A DNA stretch of 64,000 nucleotides. Origin: an uncultured Actinomycetes bacterium (GTDB lineage Bacteria > Actinomycetota > Actinomycetes > Nanopelagicales > Nanopelagicaceae). The notes under the pieces are model-generated. The model was not told where the DNA came from and made no database searches. It was given only the letters and a program-made list of their open reading frames with translations. Numbering within the stretch: position 1 is the first letter of the stretch; every line of letters starts with the position of its first letter. The stretch lies in contig CAILJM010000006.1 of NCBI GenBank assembly GCA_903834515.1, positions 1 through 64,000 of the forward strand. Reading direction: 5' to 3'. The position numbers were made by a program, and so were the translations under genes. Below, one piece after another: positions 48,801-56,605 of this stretch.

Positions 48801-49050
48801 TCAAGAGCGAATCACAGAAGTGACCGCATCTGGTGGAGCTGAACTCCTCTTCCTCGCTAAGGATACGAAATCTGTTAAATCGCAGGAACAGATGCCAATA
48901 AATCAAGAAGAAGTTGTGGCTGATATTTCAACGATCGCTGAAGGTATGGCCGCGGCAACATTTACAGCACGAGCAAATAAGCGCTGCTCCACATGTGCAG
49001 TCGCTGCGCTATGCCCACTTCAAAGTGCGGGTCGGAGCGTGATCGAATGA
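45817..49050 (+). CDS. adnA: AdnA-like helicase-nuclease subunit
   Basis: A 1077-residue UvrD-type motor with a C-terminal RecB-like nuclease. AdnAB is the actinobacterial end-resection complex for double-strand breaks. Walker A is GGPGTGKT near residue 41; motif II is degenerate (ILIDEFHESDRAQ in place of DEYQDTD). The nuclease has GVAIHALAAL, GQVDRLEMSS and VDLKTGKSIA. A Cys near 834 (FVDCGLKWF) and a C-x2-C-x5-C group near 1055 could bind an AddB-type [4Fe-4S] cluster. It overlaps the second subunit gene as ATGA. Subunit naming rests on gene order. Confidence 0.9.
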   Translation: MTARHLQLLRRSPRELSQERPELDEAQRSVVDSTGSVAVIGGPGTGKTKTLIQSALARIEMGAEPSSLLILTYSRESASLLRDEIARGARSTASEALARTFHSLAFSILNEKLRPEDPSYVLISGAEQDAFIKELLLNDLVEIDWHSDLTEARKTRGFIREVRDLISRSTEFNLTPKALQLLGVELGEKYWDGGAKFWASYFKTMQLRNFTTTHTPIRIDPSSVIVEAIDRLKSDHVLLEHYRSRFSSILIDEFHESDRAQRELLELISSKELLLFMDQDSAVGRFRGADPDGLADWISRHTDRTIELSTVYRSSRAITDLGIEVASRFRSKNVARQRASKVAEKRSHSLPTPTTPLDPVEPVESVDWQARREGIDIGKFANPTEAANYIAYQFRRAHLEDGLPWSEMAILLRTPGEQVSAIQRACAINGIPLSIDSQAAALAENPAVRPILDIAQLIIKPELLTTSHWPKIEELLLSEFGGADAIQLRQIRIALSKARSDGDLRSTTSMMLDAMSDPIAEISDDQIIPLVRIRTLLQAGRKVKGDISELLWAIWSNSKNYQGQAIPDLWRERALAGGSRGAAADRDLDSVIQLFESARRFSERTVQASPQLFIDQLMGERILSDAISSRAQRENVVTLTTVHSAKGREWELVAIAGLQEGSWPNLAERGSLLGSERLVEAVRTGLTIRDQIAASAHSALIEDERRLLHVSLTRAKARLIITAAQEEDSYPSRYFEEIYEYLHGNSAEEAELISPERALTQQALVASLRRDLMDPDNDQPTRDFASALLQTLARAGVRSADPSAWLGVRALSVDKPLIADEREIYLSPSSLQNFVDCGLKWFLEKSGAKDGDSAAQLLGVAIHALAALVIKEPELSAERAIETLTRAWGVVDQNVGWYKSAQLESASEMLRRFFTWNSANDRVLLAAEKNFFIKVGRAVIKGQVDRLEMSSDGSTLHIVDLKTGKSIATKAETDEHRQLKAYQLAVLMDGFNLVGQERITEVTASGGAELLFLAKDTKSVKSQEQMPINQEEVVADISTIAEGMAAATFTARANKRCSTCAVAALCPLQSAGRSVIE

Positions 49051-52000
49051 GTGAAGAGAGAGACAGTAATGCTCGTATCGTCGATGGAAAGATTCTTCTA
49101 CGCCGCGAGATCACTGCGCTAGAAATTGCTCGTGCGCTTGAGCGCGCTGGTGGCACCTTCCTTGAACCGACTCCAGAGCAAGCGGCGATTATTGAATCAA
49201 AGCACTGGGGCCCAACAGTCGTCATTGCAGGTGCTGGCTCCGGGAAAACCGAGACGATGACACAGCGTGTTCTCTGGCTTGTCGCCAATGGTGTGGTTGC
49301 TCCGAGTGAGATTCTTGGTCTGACCTTTACGCGTAAAGCTGCCGGTGAGCTCAGCTCTCGTATCAGGCACCGTTTGCGCCAATTGCGGAAAGTTGATTTT
49401 CTGCCGAGGGATACATTTGGTGCAATCGATATCTCGGTAGAGATCGCGACCTACCACTCCTATGCCGGACGAGTTCTCTCCCAACATGGAATTCGCATGG
49501 GGATCGATGCCGAGATTGAACCTCTTGGAGAGGCTGCTGCCTGGCAACTCTTCAGCGAAATTGTCGCTGAATTTCCAGAGACTCTTTATCCTTTAGAGAA
49601 ATCTCCGAACTCGATCGTAGATGCGGTGATCTCGCTCTCCTCGCAAATTTCAGAACATGATCAATCGATCGCAGCGATCCGTGATACGACGCAGGCTCTC
49701 TTAGAGAAGTTTGGAACGATTGATCCGCGAAGTGATAACGAGGAAGTTCGAAATGCGATCTCAACACTGAAAGGGCGGCTTTCAATTCTGCCGATGGTTG
49801 AGGCGGCAGATGAGAAGCGGCGCCAAGAGGGCCTTCTTACCTTTGATGATCATATGAGCCTTGCAGCAAAGCTCGTATCTACGATTCCAGATGTTGCTCA
49901 ATCCGAACGAGCAAAATATAAGGTCGTCTTGCTCGACGAATATCAAGATACCTCTCAATCCCAGGTTCGCTTCTTATCCGCGCTCTTCGCAAGCGTTGAT
50001 GGAGATGCCTTCCCGGTCACCGCAGTGGGAGATCCACACCAGAGTATCTATGGCTGGAGAGGCGCATCGGCAGATACCTTGGATCGATTCGAGGGAGACT
50101 TCTCGGAGAGAAAAGATCCGAGCTCATGCCAACGATTCACGCTTCTTACCTCATGGCGTAATGATCGGAAAATTTTAGACTTTGCCAATCACATCGTGGA
50201 TCAACTTTCGGCGAAGAGCGGAGCGCGGGGTCGTGGCAGAAGTGTGGACCGTCTTGCACTCAAACCATCCGCGGCGGAAGGCGAACTCACTGCCGGGCGA
50301 TATCTGACAGCGAGAGATGAAGCGGTCGCTATCGCAGATCACTTTGCACAACTGTGGAACGATCCAGCTCGCCTCGATCTGCCTGAGGATCGTCGATCAA
50401 GTTTTGCGGTACTCATTCGCGCTAAGGCGTACATACCTGAGATTGAGAGCGCACTTCGTGAGGCTGGATTAGAGGTAGAGGTTGTCGGAGTCGGGGGATT
50501 AATTCACATTCCCGAGATCGCAGATATCATCGCATTACTGCGAACTCTCACCTTCCCAGATTCAGGGACTTCACTTGCGCGACTTCTCGTTGGGCCGCGA
50601 CTCGCGTTAGGTCCGCGGGACCTCATGGCGCTTGGAAGATTTGCGCGCGAGATTACGGATGGTTCGGCTCAAGGAAAATCTAGAAGGTTGGAAGAGATCC
50701 TTGAGAGTGGCGAGATCGCAACGCTAGAGAATGAAGATTTTGCAATCGGCTCAATTATCGAAGCCCTCGATCGCATCTGCGATGCCCCACGAGAAGATTT
50801 CTCAGAAGTTGGATTAGCGCGACTGAATGAATTTGCCGATGAACTTGCAGCGCTTCGACGAGAAATCAACGGGTCAATTACTGATGCCATTATCGAGGCC
50901 GAGCGTTTTCTTCGGCTAGATACCGAAGTATTGGTGCGCGATGGGTGGCAGCACGGTCGTCGCCACCTTGATCGTTTTATTGATGAAGCGGCGCACTTCC
51001 AGCGCAATGGCGGCACTCTCTCGACATTTTTGCATTGGCTCGAAGTTGCCGATAAGCGGGAAGGGGGCCTGAAACCAGCGTCGATCACAGTCTCTAATAG
51101 GGCAGTTCAAATATTGACTATCCACACCGCGAAGGGAGCCGAGTGGGACCACGTTGCGATCCCCGGAGTTGTGCAGGGTAGTTTTCCTAGCTCGGGAAAG
51201 CGAAGTGAGAGCTGGTTAAAGAACTCTGGTTCGATTCCACTCGATCTTCGTGCTGATGCTCTCCAATTTGGATTTTCCTACGAATTTCCACGTGGCACTG
51301 ATTCGCCTAAAGCCTCAGAAGTTTCCAAAACTTTAAAGGCCTTTGATGAAGAGTGGAAAGCGCTTCGTCTTGAAGAGGAGTTTCGTCTCGCATATGTTGC
51401 TTTCACAAGGGCTCGCCACACATTAATGGTGACGGCCTCTCTTTATCGTGATGGCTCACGCGAGAAGGGTCTCTCAGAAATTTTCTTCTGGTTAAAAGAG
51501 TATCTCCAAGAGCGCGATCCCTCATCGATCCTTGCTGATGCCGAAGATAGCGAAGGTGTGAATCCACAACTTGCCAACCCACGTACTGCTCAGTGGCCGG
51601 CGCCAAGTACGCGTGCAGCTCTCATTCAAGAGAGTGCGCGAAGAGTTCAAAGCTCCGGAATCTTCACACGCGGGGAATTACTTCTTCAGATCGATGGCCC
51701 ATGGCGACAAAGCGCAAAGGATGCGCTCTCGATAATTCAGGAAGTTGAGGATCGTAGAAAGGGGCAAGCTATCTATCTTCCAGAGAGGCTCTCTGTCTCG
51801 GCACTCGTTGCCTTGAAGAGTGATCCAGAGGCGCTCGCATTAAATATTCGAAGGCCAATGCCGCAACATTCAAATCGCTTTGCCCAGCGAGGCACCGCCT
51901 TCCATGATTGGATTGAGCGACACTTCCAATTATCGACCCTCTTCGATGACGATATTTTCGATCCTGCACCATTACTCGATCTACCGCTGAAGGAACTCCA

Positions 52001-52370
52001 AGATAAGTGGTTGGCCTCTGACTGGGCCGATCGAAGGCCAAGTGGAGTTGAGGTTGGATTCGAGACAGTCCTCGCTGGAATCGTTGTGAAAGGACGAATA
52101 GATGCTATTTATCAAGGCGAGAACGGCGCCTTTGAAGTTATTGATTGGAAGACAGGGCGCGAGAAATCCGGTGAAGAGCTTGCTGATGCAGCGATTCAAT
52201 TGGCGCTCTACAGATTGGCATTTGCAAAATTGAATGGAATTTCACTTGATCGAGTGAGCGCGGGATTCCACTACATTAATGAAAATGTGACGGTGCGGCC
52301 CTCGGATCTTCTCGACGAGTCAGAGTTGATAGAACTTATTACATCAGTCGAAGTCGACACCAATCGGTAG
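49047..52370 (+). CDS. adnB: AdnB-like helicase-nuclease subunit
   Basis: A 1107-residue second subunit of the end-resection complex. The motor is canonical: VVIAGAGSGKTETMTQRVLW near residue 60, GLTFTRKAAGELSSR, VVLLDEYQDTSQSQ, VGDPHQSIYGWRGA and LTIHTAKGAEWDHVAI. The C-terminal nuclease shows RGTAFHDWIERHF (about 947), GRIDAIYQ and VIDWKTGREKSGEE (about 1030). ATG 49047 is used; the longer open frame upstream lies inside adnA. Its 3' end overlaps the next gene, on the other strand, by 27 nt. Confidence 0.92.
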   Translation: MSEERDSNARIVDGKILLRREITALEIARALERAGGTFLEPTPEQAAIIESKHWGPTVVIAGAGSGKTETMTQRVLWLVANGVVAPSEILGLTFTRKAAGELSSRIRHRLRQLRKVDFLPRDTFGAIDISVEIATYHSYAGRVLSQHGIRMGIDAEIEPLGEAAAWQLFSEIVAEFPETLYPLEKSPNSIVDAVISLSSQISEHDQSIAAIRDTTQALLEKFGTIDPRSDNEEVRNAISTLKGRLSILPMVEAADEKRRQEGLLTFDDHMSLAAKLVSTIPDVAQSERAKYKVVLLDEYQDTSQSQVRFLSALFASVDGDAFPVTAVGDPHQSIYGWRGASADTLDRFEGDFSERKDPSSCQRFTLLTSWRNDRKILDFANHIVDQLSAKSGARGRGRSVDRLALKPSAAEGELTAGRYLTARDEAVAIADHFAQLWNDPARLDLPEDRRSSFAVLIRAKAYIPEIESALREAGLEVEVVGVGGLIHIPEIADIIALLRTLTFPDSGTSLARLLVGPRLALGPRDLMALGRFAREITDGSAQGKSRRLEEILESGEIATLENEDFAIGSIIEALDRICDAPREDFSEVGLARLNEFADELAALRREINGSITDAIIEAERFLRLDTEVLVRDGWQHGRRHLDRFIDEAAHFQRNGGTLSTFLHWLEVADKREGGLKPASITVSNRAVQILTIHTAKGAEWDHVAIPGVVQGSFPSSGKRSESWLKNSGSIPLDLRADALQFGFSYEFPRGTDSPKASEVSKTLKAFDEEWKALRLEEEFRLAYVAFTRARHTLMVTASLYRDGSREKGLSEIFFWLKEYLQERDPSSILADAEDSEGVNPQLANPRTAQWPAPSTRAALIQESARRVQSSGIFTRGELLLQIDGPWRQSAKDALSIIQEVEDRRKGQAIYLPERLSVSALVALKSDPEALALNIRRPMPQHSNRFAQRGTAFHDWIERHFQLSTLFDDDIFDPAPLLDLPLKELQDKWLASDWADRRPSGVEVGFETVLAGIVVKGRIDAIYQGENGAFEVIDWKTGREKSGEELADAAIQLALYRLAFAKLNGISLDRVSAGFHYINENVTVRPSDLLDESELIELITSVEVDTNR

Positions 52371-53174
52371 ATGATCGCTGATGCCCAAATTCGGAATCTC
52401 TAATGGGCGAATATTTCTCTCGCCGAAATTTCTGATGTCAGATGTGATGTAATCAAATTGAATCTTTGGATCCCACGAGGGATAGCTCTTCGAGGTTAAG
52501 AGTGAGCGCCAGTGTGTGCCTCGAACGGGTAAACCCCAACCAAGATTCAAATCTCCAATGATGAGTGCGATGCCCGGAATCCCTTTTAGCCATCGACGAA
52601 TTCTCACGAGCTGAAAATAATTGACAATGGGTACGAAGGAGAGATGGGTGACGACAACCGTGAAGCCATTCTCAAGTTCAGCTGCGAGTGCGACTCGTGG
52701 CTCATCGCGGACATAGATAAATCGAATCGAACGCTTTGAAGCGCTCTCACTTGGAATCGCAAGCGGTAATCCAACTCTGCTTCGACCTAAGTCCTTGCGA
52801 TGCCAAGACCTCACTGGAATTTTCGAGATCAATCCGATCCCATAGCTCGCTTCTTGTTCTGAATCACTCGTCGTGCGAATTGCTTGATCCCCGTGGGTGA
52901 GTGATCGCCACTCTTCCCCTGGGGTGCCTATGATCGTTGGGGCATAGGCCCAATGCTCTGCACCAAGTGCTTGCGCGATAACGGCAACTTGCTCGACTCC
53001 GCAAGAGCGCGGCTGTGCCGCATCGACTTCTTGGAGACCGACGACCTCGACTCCAATAGTTGCAAGTTGGCTCGATACGGTTTCAAGAATTTGATGGGAT
53101 TCTTCCGCTGAGAGCGGAGTATTCGCAGGCGGAATGGGCTGACCGTGGAGAATATTCCACGAAATGATCTTCAC
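52344..53174 (-). CDS. Endonuclease/exonuclease/phosphatase (EEP) family hydrolase
   Basis: A 276-residue metal-dependent hydrolase of the DNase I/EEP fold. Motifs are SWNILHG (Asn), VVGLQEVDA (Glu), IIGDLNLGWG (Asp/Asn) and the C-terminal SDHLPIGVDFD (Asp-His). No signal peptide is seen. The substrate may be DNA, lipid or nucleotide. GTG 53174 has TAGCCT 6 nt upstream (53186-53181), a likely leaderless promoter. The gene is divergent from nudC. Confidence 0.88.
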   Translation of the reverse strand: MKIISWNILHGQPIPPANTPLSAEESHQILETVSSQLATIGVEVVGLQEVDAAQPRSCGVEQVAVIAQALGAEHWAYAPTIIGTPGEEWRSLTHGDQAIRTTSDSEQEASYGIGLISKIPVRSWHRKDLGRSRVGLPLAIPSESASKRSIRFIYVRDEPRVALAAELENGFTVVVTHLSFVPIVNYFQLVRIRRWLKGIPGIALIIGDLNLGWGLPVRGTHWRSLLTSKSYPSWDPKIQFDYITSDIRNFGERNIRPLEIPNLGISDHLPIGVDFD

Positions 53175-53180
53175 TCGCTA

Positions 53181-53204
53181 AGGCTAGTGGGAGGCTAGTA
53201 GGGT
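53181..53204. promoter_or_regulatory. Divergent leaderless promoters for the EEP gene and nudC
   Basis: Minus strand: TAGCCT (53186-53181), 6 nt from GTG 53174. Plus strand: TAGGGT (53199-53204), 6 nt from ATG 53211. Both start codons would lie at the transcript 5' end. Confidence 0.55.
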
Positions 53205-53210
53205 CGCCCC

Positions 53211-54158
53211 ATGAAGATCCTGAACCTGCCGCTTGCTCGCAGTCGAGTGGATCGAGCCGAACACCTCCGAAAAGACCCCATCGCGCTTGAAGCGCTCTGG
53301 GAACGAGCCCTCGTACTCCTCTATGACGGCGAAAAATTTCTCACAGATGGCAAAACTGGCGGGCTAAAGCTTTTAAAGAATTACGAGACGCCAGATAACG
53401 GCGACGAATTCTTTTTGGGATTAGATGGAAATCAACCTTACTTTCTCTTCATGTCACCGCAGATACCGGGGGAGACCGAGAACTACAAGACGCTTCGCGA
53501 GATAGGCGCCCTATTGGATGATCTTCATATTGGCTTAGCTGTTCATTCGCAAGGGCTGGCGAATTGGCATCGCAAGCACCCAAGATGCTCTGCATGTGGC
53601 GCCATGACTCTGCCTGCACTGGGTGGATCGATTCGTCAATGCAATCAATGCAATACCGAACATTATCCACGGACTGATCCGGCAATTATTGTGCTCGTCA
53701 AGGATGGAAATGATCGTATTCTTCTCGGCCGACAGCGCGTCTGGCCGGAACATCGTTTTTCAACCTTCGCCGGATTCGTTGAGACTGGTGAATCTTTCGA
53801 ACAGTGTGTTGCTCGTGAAGTCGCTGAAGAGGCAGGGGTCTTAGTTACCGATGTGAAATATTTGGGTTCACAACCTTGGCCCTTTCCCGCTTCGCTCATG
53901 ATTGCATTTGAAGCGACGATACTTGATCCAGAAAATGCACGACCAGATGGCCAGGAGATTGAAGAGATACGTTGGTTTGATCGTGATTCGATTATCGACG
54001 AGATTGTGATGGGCGAACTTCTACTGCCGCCAAAAATAAGTGTCGCTCGAGCAATGATCGAAGCTTGGTACAACCTCACTCCCGCAGCGAATGGCGAACC
54101 ACGGCCAACCTTTGAATCAGTCGAAGCACCGCAGACCCTCGAATCATGGCGCAAGTAA
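53211..54158 (+). CDS. nudC: NAD(+) pyrophosphatase / NADH hydrolase NudC
   Basis: A 315-residue Nudix enzyme that hydrolyses NADH and can remove NAD caps from RNA. The zinc ribbon is CSACGAM...CNQCNTEHYPRTDP near residues 125-160. The Nudix box is GFVETGESFEQCVAREVAEE followed by AGV, and the NudC signature SQPWPFPASLMIAF follows it. It lies in the conserved actinobacterial cluster next to uvrD2, which starts 10 nt downstream. Confidence 0.95.
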   Translation: MKILNLPLARSRVDRAEHLRKDPIALEALWERALVLLYDGEKFLTDGKTGGLKLLKNYETPDNGDEFFLGLDGNQPYFLFMSPQIPGETENYKTLREIGALLDDLHIGLAVHSQGLANWHRKHPRCSACGAMTLPALGGSIRQCNQCNTEHYPRTDPAIIVLVKDGNDRILLGRQRVWPEHRFSTFAGFVETGESFEQCVAREVAEEAGVLVTDVKYLGSQPWPFPASLMIAFEATILDPENARPDGQEIEEIRWFDRDSIIDEIVMGELLLPPKISVARAMIEAWYNLTPAANGEPRPTFESVEAPQTLESWRK

Positions 54159-54167
54159 GTAAAAGAT

Positions 54168-55817
54168 ATGTTGCTTGAAGAAATTTTGAAGGGGCTCGAC
54201 CCGGAACAACAAGAGACAGTTACTGCGATTCGGGGTCCAGTCTGCGTCATTGCCGGTGCCGGAACGGGAAAGACTCGAGTCATCACCCATCGCATTGCAT
54301 ATGCGATTGCTGCGGGTGTGACAGATCAGAGCAAGACATTGGCCCTCACCTTTACCGCGCGGGCGGCTGGAGAGATGCGGGCTCGATTACGAACCCTTGG
54401 CGTCCCAAATGCGACCGCAAGGACATTTCACGCCGCTGCGCTTAAACAATTAATGTACTTCTGGCCGTACTCATTCGGCGGTGCTTTCCCTAAACTTTTG
54501 ACGAGCAAAGCCGGCTTCATGTCAGAGGCCATGGGTAGAAGCGACACGATTCTCGCCCCTGGCGCTACAACACTTCGAGAAATTTCAACAGAGATTGAGT
54601 GGGCAAAGGCAGGGGAGATCGCTGCTGATCAGTACGTTGAATCAGCAATTGCCGCTACCCGTTCACTTCGTATCCCAAATGGAAAATCTGATCGAGAGAA
54701 CTTTGCTGAGATCGCAAAGGTCTATGACGCCTATGAAACTCTCAAACGACAAGAGCGAGTCATTGATTTTGAGGATGTTCTGCTGCTCACTGTGGGGATG
54801 CTCGAGGAGGATCGAGCCGTACGTGAGCGGATTAGAGATCAATATCGTTATTTCACAGTCGATGAATATCAAGATGTTTCGCCATTGCAACAACGTTTGC
54901 TCAATCTCTGGTTAGGTAACCGTGACGATATCTGCGTCGTCGGCGATGCCGCGCAGACGATTTACTCCTTTGCAGGCGCTACATCGTCATTCTTACTTGG
55001 ATTCACCGGGCGCTTTCCACAAGCGAAGGTAGTGAAGCTAACGCGCGGTTATCGCTCGACCCCTGAGATTATCCACATGGCTAATCGGGTATTAAGCCAT
55101 AGCGCATCCCATGGTGATCAACAACTGATCTCAATGAATACCCATGGGGCTAACTTTGAATTGAAGGAATTCCAGAGTTCTCCGAGCGAGGCTGCATATG
55201 TCGCGCAGCGAATTACAGATCTGGATCTCAACTCGGTCAGCGTTGCCATTTTGGCAAGAACGAACCAACAACTTGATCATTTCGAACGCGAACTTGCATC
55301 ACGTCGAATCGAATCTCAATTGAAAAACTCGGAACGCTTCTTTGATCGAGTAGATGTCAGGGACGCTATGAAGGTCATTAGGAGCGCCTCTGTGATTCCT
55401 CACGATGATAATTGGCTTCGCGATTTGCAATCTGTTCTTCGCCCATTTGGCGAGGCAGATTACATTCGAGCGCTTTTATCTCTTGCAGAGCGGATGCACG
55501 AAGAGGGTGCGCCAACAATGCGGACTTATCTGCGTGAACTTGAAGATCGAGCTGAACAGAACAACCCACCTGCTTTACCTGGTGTAGTTCTCTCTACATT
55601 GCACGCAGCGAAGGGGCTTGAGTGGGATCACGTCTTTTTGGTTGGCGTCAATCAAGGGACTTTGCCTCTTCTCGTGGGGGAGGATCTTGATGATCGATCT
55701 CTTGAGGAAGAGCGTCGGCTCTTCTATGTCGGCCTTACCCGAGCCCGTCGACAGGTGCACCTGAGCACGTCGGGGGAGCCAAGCCCTTTCTTGGCACCAT
55801 TTAAAACCCCTGTTTAG
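54168..55817 (+). CDS. UvrD2-like superfamily 1 DNA helicase, short form
   Basis: A 549-residue 3'-5' helicase. Motifs are VIAGAGTGKTRVITHRI near residue 25, ALTFTARAAGEMRARL, FTVDEYQDVSPLQ, VGDAAQTIYSFAGA, LTRGYRSTPEII, LSTLHAAKGLEWDHVFLVG and RRLFYVGLTRARRQVHLS. It matches mycobacterial UvrD2 in position (between nudC and whiB7), but ends right after motif VI. The tetracysteine linker and HRDC domain of mycobacterial UvrD2 are absent. A role in replication or repair is inferred. Confidence 0.9.
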   Translation: MLLEEILKGLDPEQQETVTAIRGPVCVIAGAGTGKTRVITHRIAYAIAAGVTDQSKTLALTFTARAAGEMRARLRTLGVPNATARTFHAAALKQLMYFWPYSFGGAFPKLLTSKAGFMSEAMGRSDTILAPGATTLREISTEIEWAKAGEIAADQYVESAIAATRSLRIPNGKSDRENFAEIAKVYDAYETLKRQERVIDFEDVLLLTVGMLEEDRAVRERIRDQYRYFTVDEYQDVSPLQQRLLNLWLGNRDDICVVGDAAQTIYSFAGATSSFLLGFTGRFPQAKVVKLTRGYRSTPEIIHMANRVLSHSASHGDQQLISMNTHGANFELKEFQSSPSEAAYVAQRITDLDLNSVSVAILARTNQQLDHFERELASRRIESQLKNSERFFDRVDVRDAMKVIRSASVIPHDDNWLRDLQSVLRPFGEADYIRALLSLAERMHEEGAPTMRTYLRELEDRAEQNNPPALPGVVLSTLHAAKGLEWDHVFLVGVNQGTLPLLVGEDLDDRSLEEERRLFYVGLTRARRQVHLSTSGEPSPFLAPFKTPV

Positions 55818-55839
55818 TCGAACCTTTCCGTTGAGCTCT

Positions 55840-55880
55840 TATTAATTCACTTGCGAGTCAATCTCGGCGTGCTCTACCCT
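55840..55880 (+). promoter_or_regulatory. Candidate WhiB7-autoregulated promoter of whiB7
   Basis: A -35 TTGCGA (55851-55856) and -10 TACCCT (55875-55880) are 18 nt apart. AT-rich TTATTAATT (about 55840-55848) lies 2-3 nt upstream of the -35. This is the arrangement that WhiB7 proteins recognise with their AT-hook together with sigma factor region 4. Confidence 0.6.
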
Positions 55881-55886
55881 TTGAAT

Positions 55887-56117
55887 GTGGAAAAGATGAG
55901 ACCTCTAGCTCTCCAGCTAGTCAGCGCTAAGCAAGGCGCAGCACCAATAGCTGCCGCCTTCTCTTGGCGCGCCATTTCACCTGCGACCCACAGCTTCGCG
56001 GCCACATATGCATCAAAGACCACCCACGGCGCATATGCCGCTTATGCAAACCATGCCAACCATGCCCCACAGGCTCCTAAGTACGGAGAATGCGAAACCT
56101 GGAGAATTATCGAATAA
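55887..56117 (+). CDS. Leader uORF of whiB7
   Basis: Reading starts at GTG 55887, 6 nt after the -10 TACCCT, so it would be leaderless; ATG 55896 is an internal alternative. The 76-residue product is Ala/His/Tyr-rich (YAAYANHANHAPQAP near the end) and matches no known protein. It stops 18 nt before the terminator stem at 56136. whiB7 genes in other actinobacteria have a uORF and terminator whose read-through rises when ribosomes are inhibited. The peptide probably acts in cis through its translation. Confidence 0.6.
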   Translation: MEKMRPLALQLVSAKQGAAPIAAAFSWRAISPATHSFAATYASKTTHGAYAAYANHANHAPQAPKYGECETWRIIE

Positions 56118-56135
56118 CCGATAAGAGAACCCCAG

Positions 56136-56176
56136 GGGCCGCAAATCCGAAAAGGATATGCGGTCCTTTTTTATTT
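56136..56176 (+). terminator. whiB7 leader attenuator (intrinsic terminator)
   Basis: GGGCCGCAAATCC (56136-56148) pairs with GGATATGCGGTCC (56154-56166) across a GAAAA loop: 13 positions with one G-T pair and one A-A mismatch. TTTTTTATTT follows. It stands between the uORF and whiB7 and should stop transcription unless an alternative fold forms. The 3' arm could instead pair with CGCATAT inside the uORF near 56029. Confidence 0.85.
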
Positions 56177-56218
56177 ATACAGCGAAAAAATCGAGATGAT
56201 AGAAAGGAAGTGAGAGAA

Positions 56219-56605
56219 GTGAGCGTTCTCTTCAGTGATTTGTTACTCCCAGGATGGGCAGAAGGTTGTGAGGCAAAGATCGGATTGCACGAAGTCACAT
56301 GCGTGACCGGCAACGGTGATGAATTCCTGCTTCCATGTCACTCGGCTGATCCAGAGATCTTCTTTTCGGAAGAGATGGTTCAGATTTCTAGGGCAAAAAA
56401 CTTGTGCAGCAGTTGTCCGCTTCAAGCAGCCTGCTTAGAGGGCGCGCTATCCAGATCCGAGCCATGCGGAGTTTGGGGCGGAGAACTCTTTGAGGGAGGT
56501 CGCGTCATCGCGGAGAAGCGCGGCGTCGGACGTCCACGCATCCGCACTCTGGATGGAGATTCCATTTCAGACGGGCAATCGGAACGCATGGATCAAGCAA
56601 GTTAA
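56219..56605 (+). CDS. whiB7: WhiB7 transcriptional activator of intrinsic antibiotic resistance
   Basis: A 128-residue WhiB protein. Four cluster Cys residues are in LLPCHSADPE and LCSSCPLQAACLEGA; CGVWGGELFEGG is the turn motif; KRGVGRPRIRT is the AT-hook that marks WhiB7. It binds the primary sigma factor and activates resistance genes after ribosome-targeting drugs. GTG 56219 gives the family N-terminus and has AAAGGA 10 nt upstream; GTG 56210 is an alternative. The frame is open back to 56090 across the terminator, which is not the native start. Its last 101 nt overlap the convergent ThiF-like gene. Confidence 0.92.
   Translation: MSVLFSDLLLPGWAEGCEAKIGLHEVTCVTGNGDEFLLPCHSADPEIFFSEEMVQISRAKNLCSSCPLQAACLEGALSRSEPCGVWGGELFEGGRVIAEKRGVGRPRIRTLDGDSISDGQSERMDQAS

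Noticed and set aside
56090-56218. An in-frame ATG 56090 would extend WhiB7 by 43 residues
   Set aside because: The extension runs through the terminator stem and T-run, gives unlikely residues (CGPFLFIQRKN), and known WhiB7 proteins start near SVL; GTG 56219 also has a ribosome-binding sequence.
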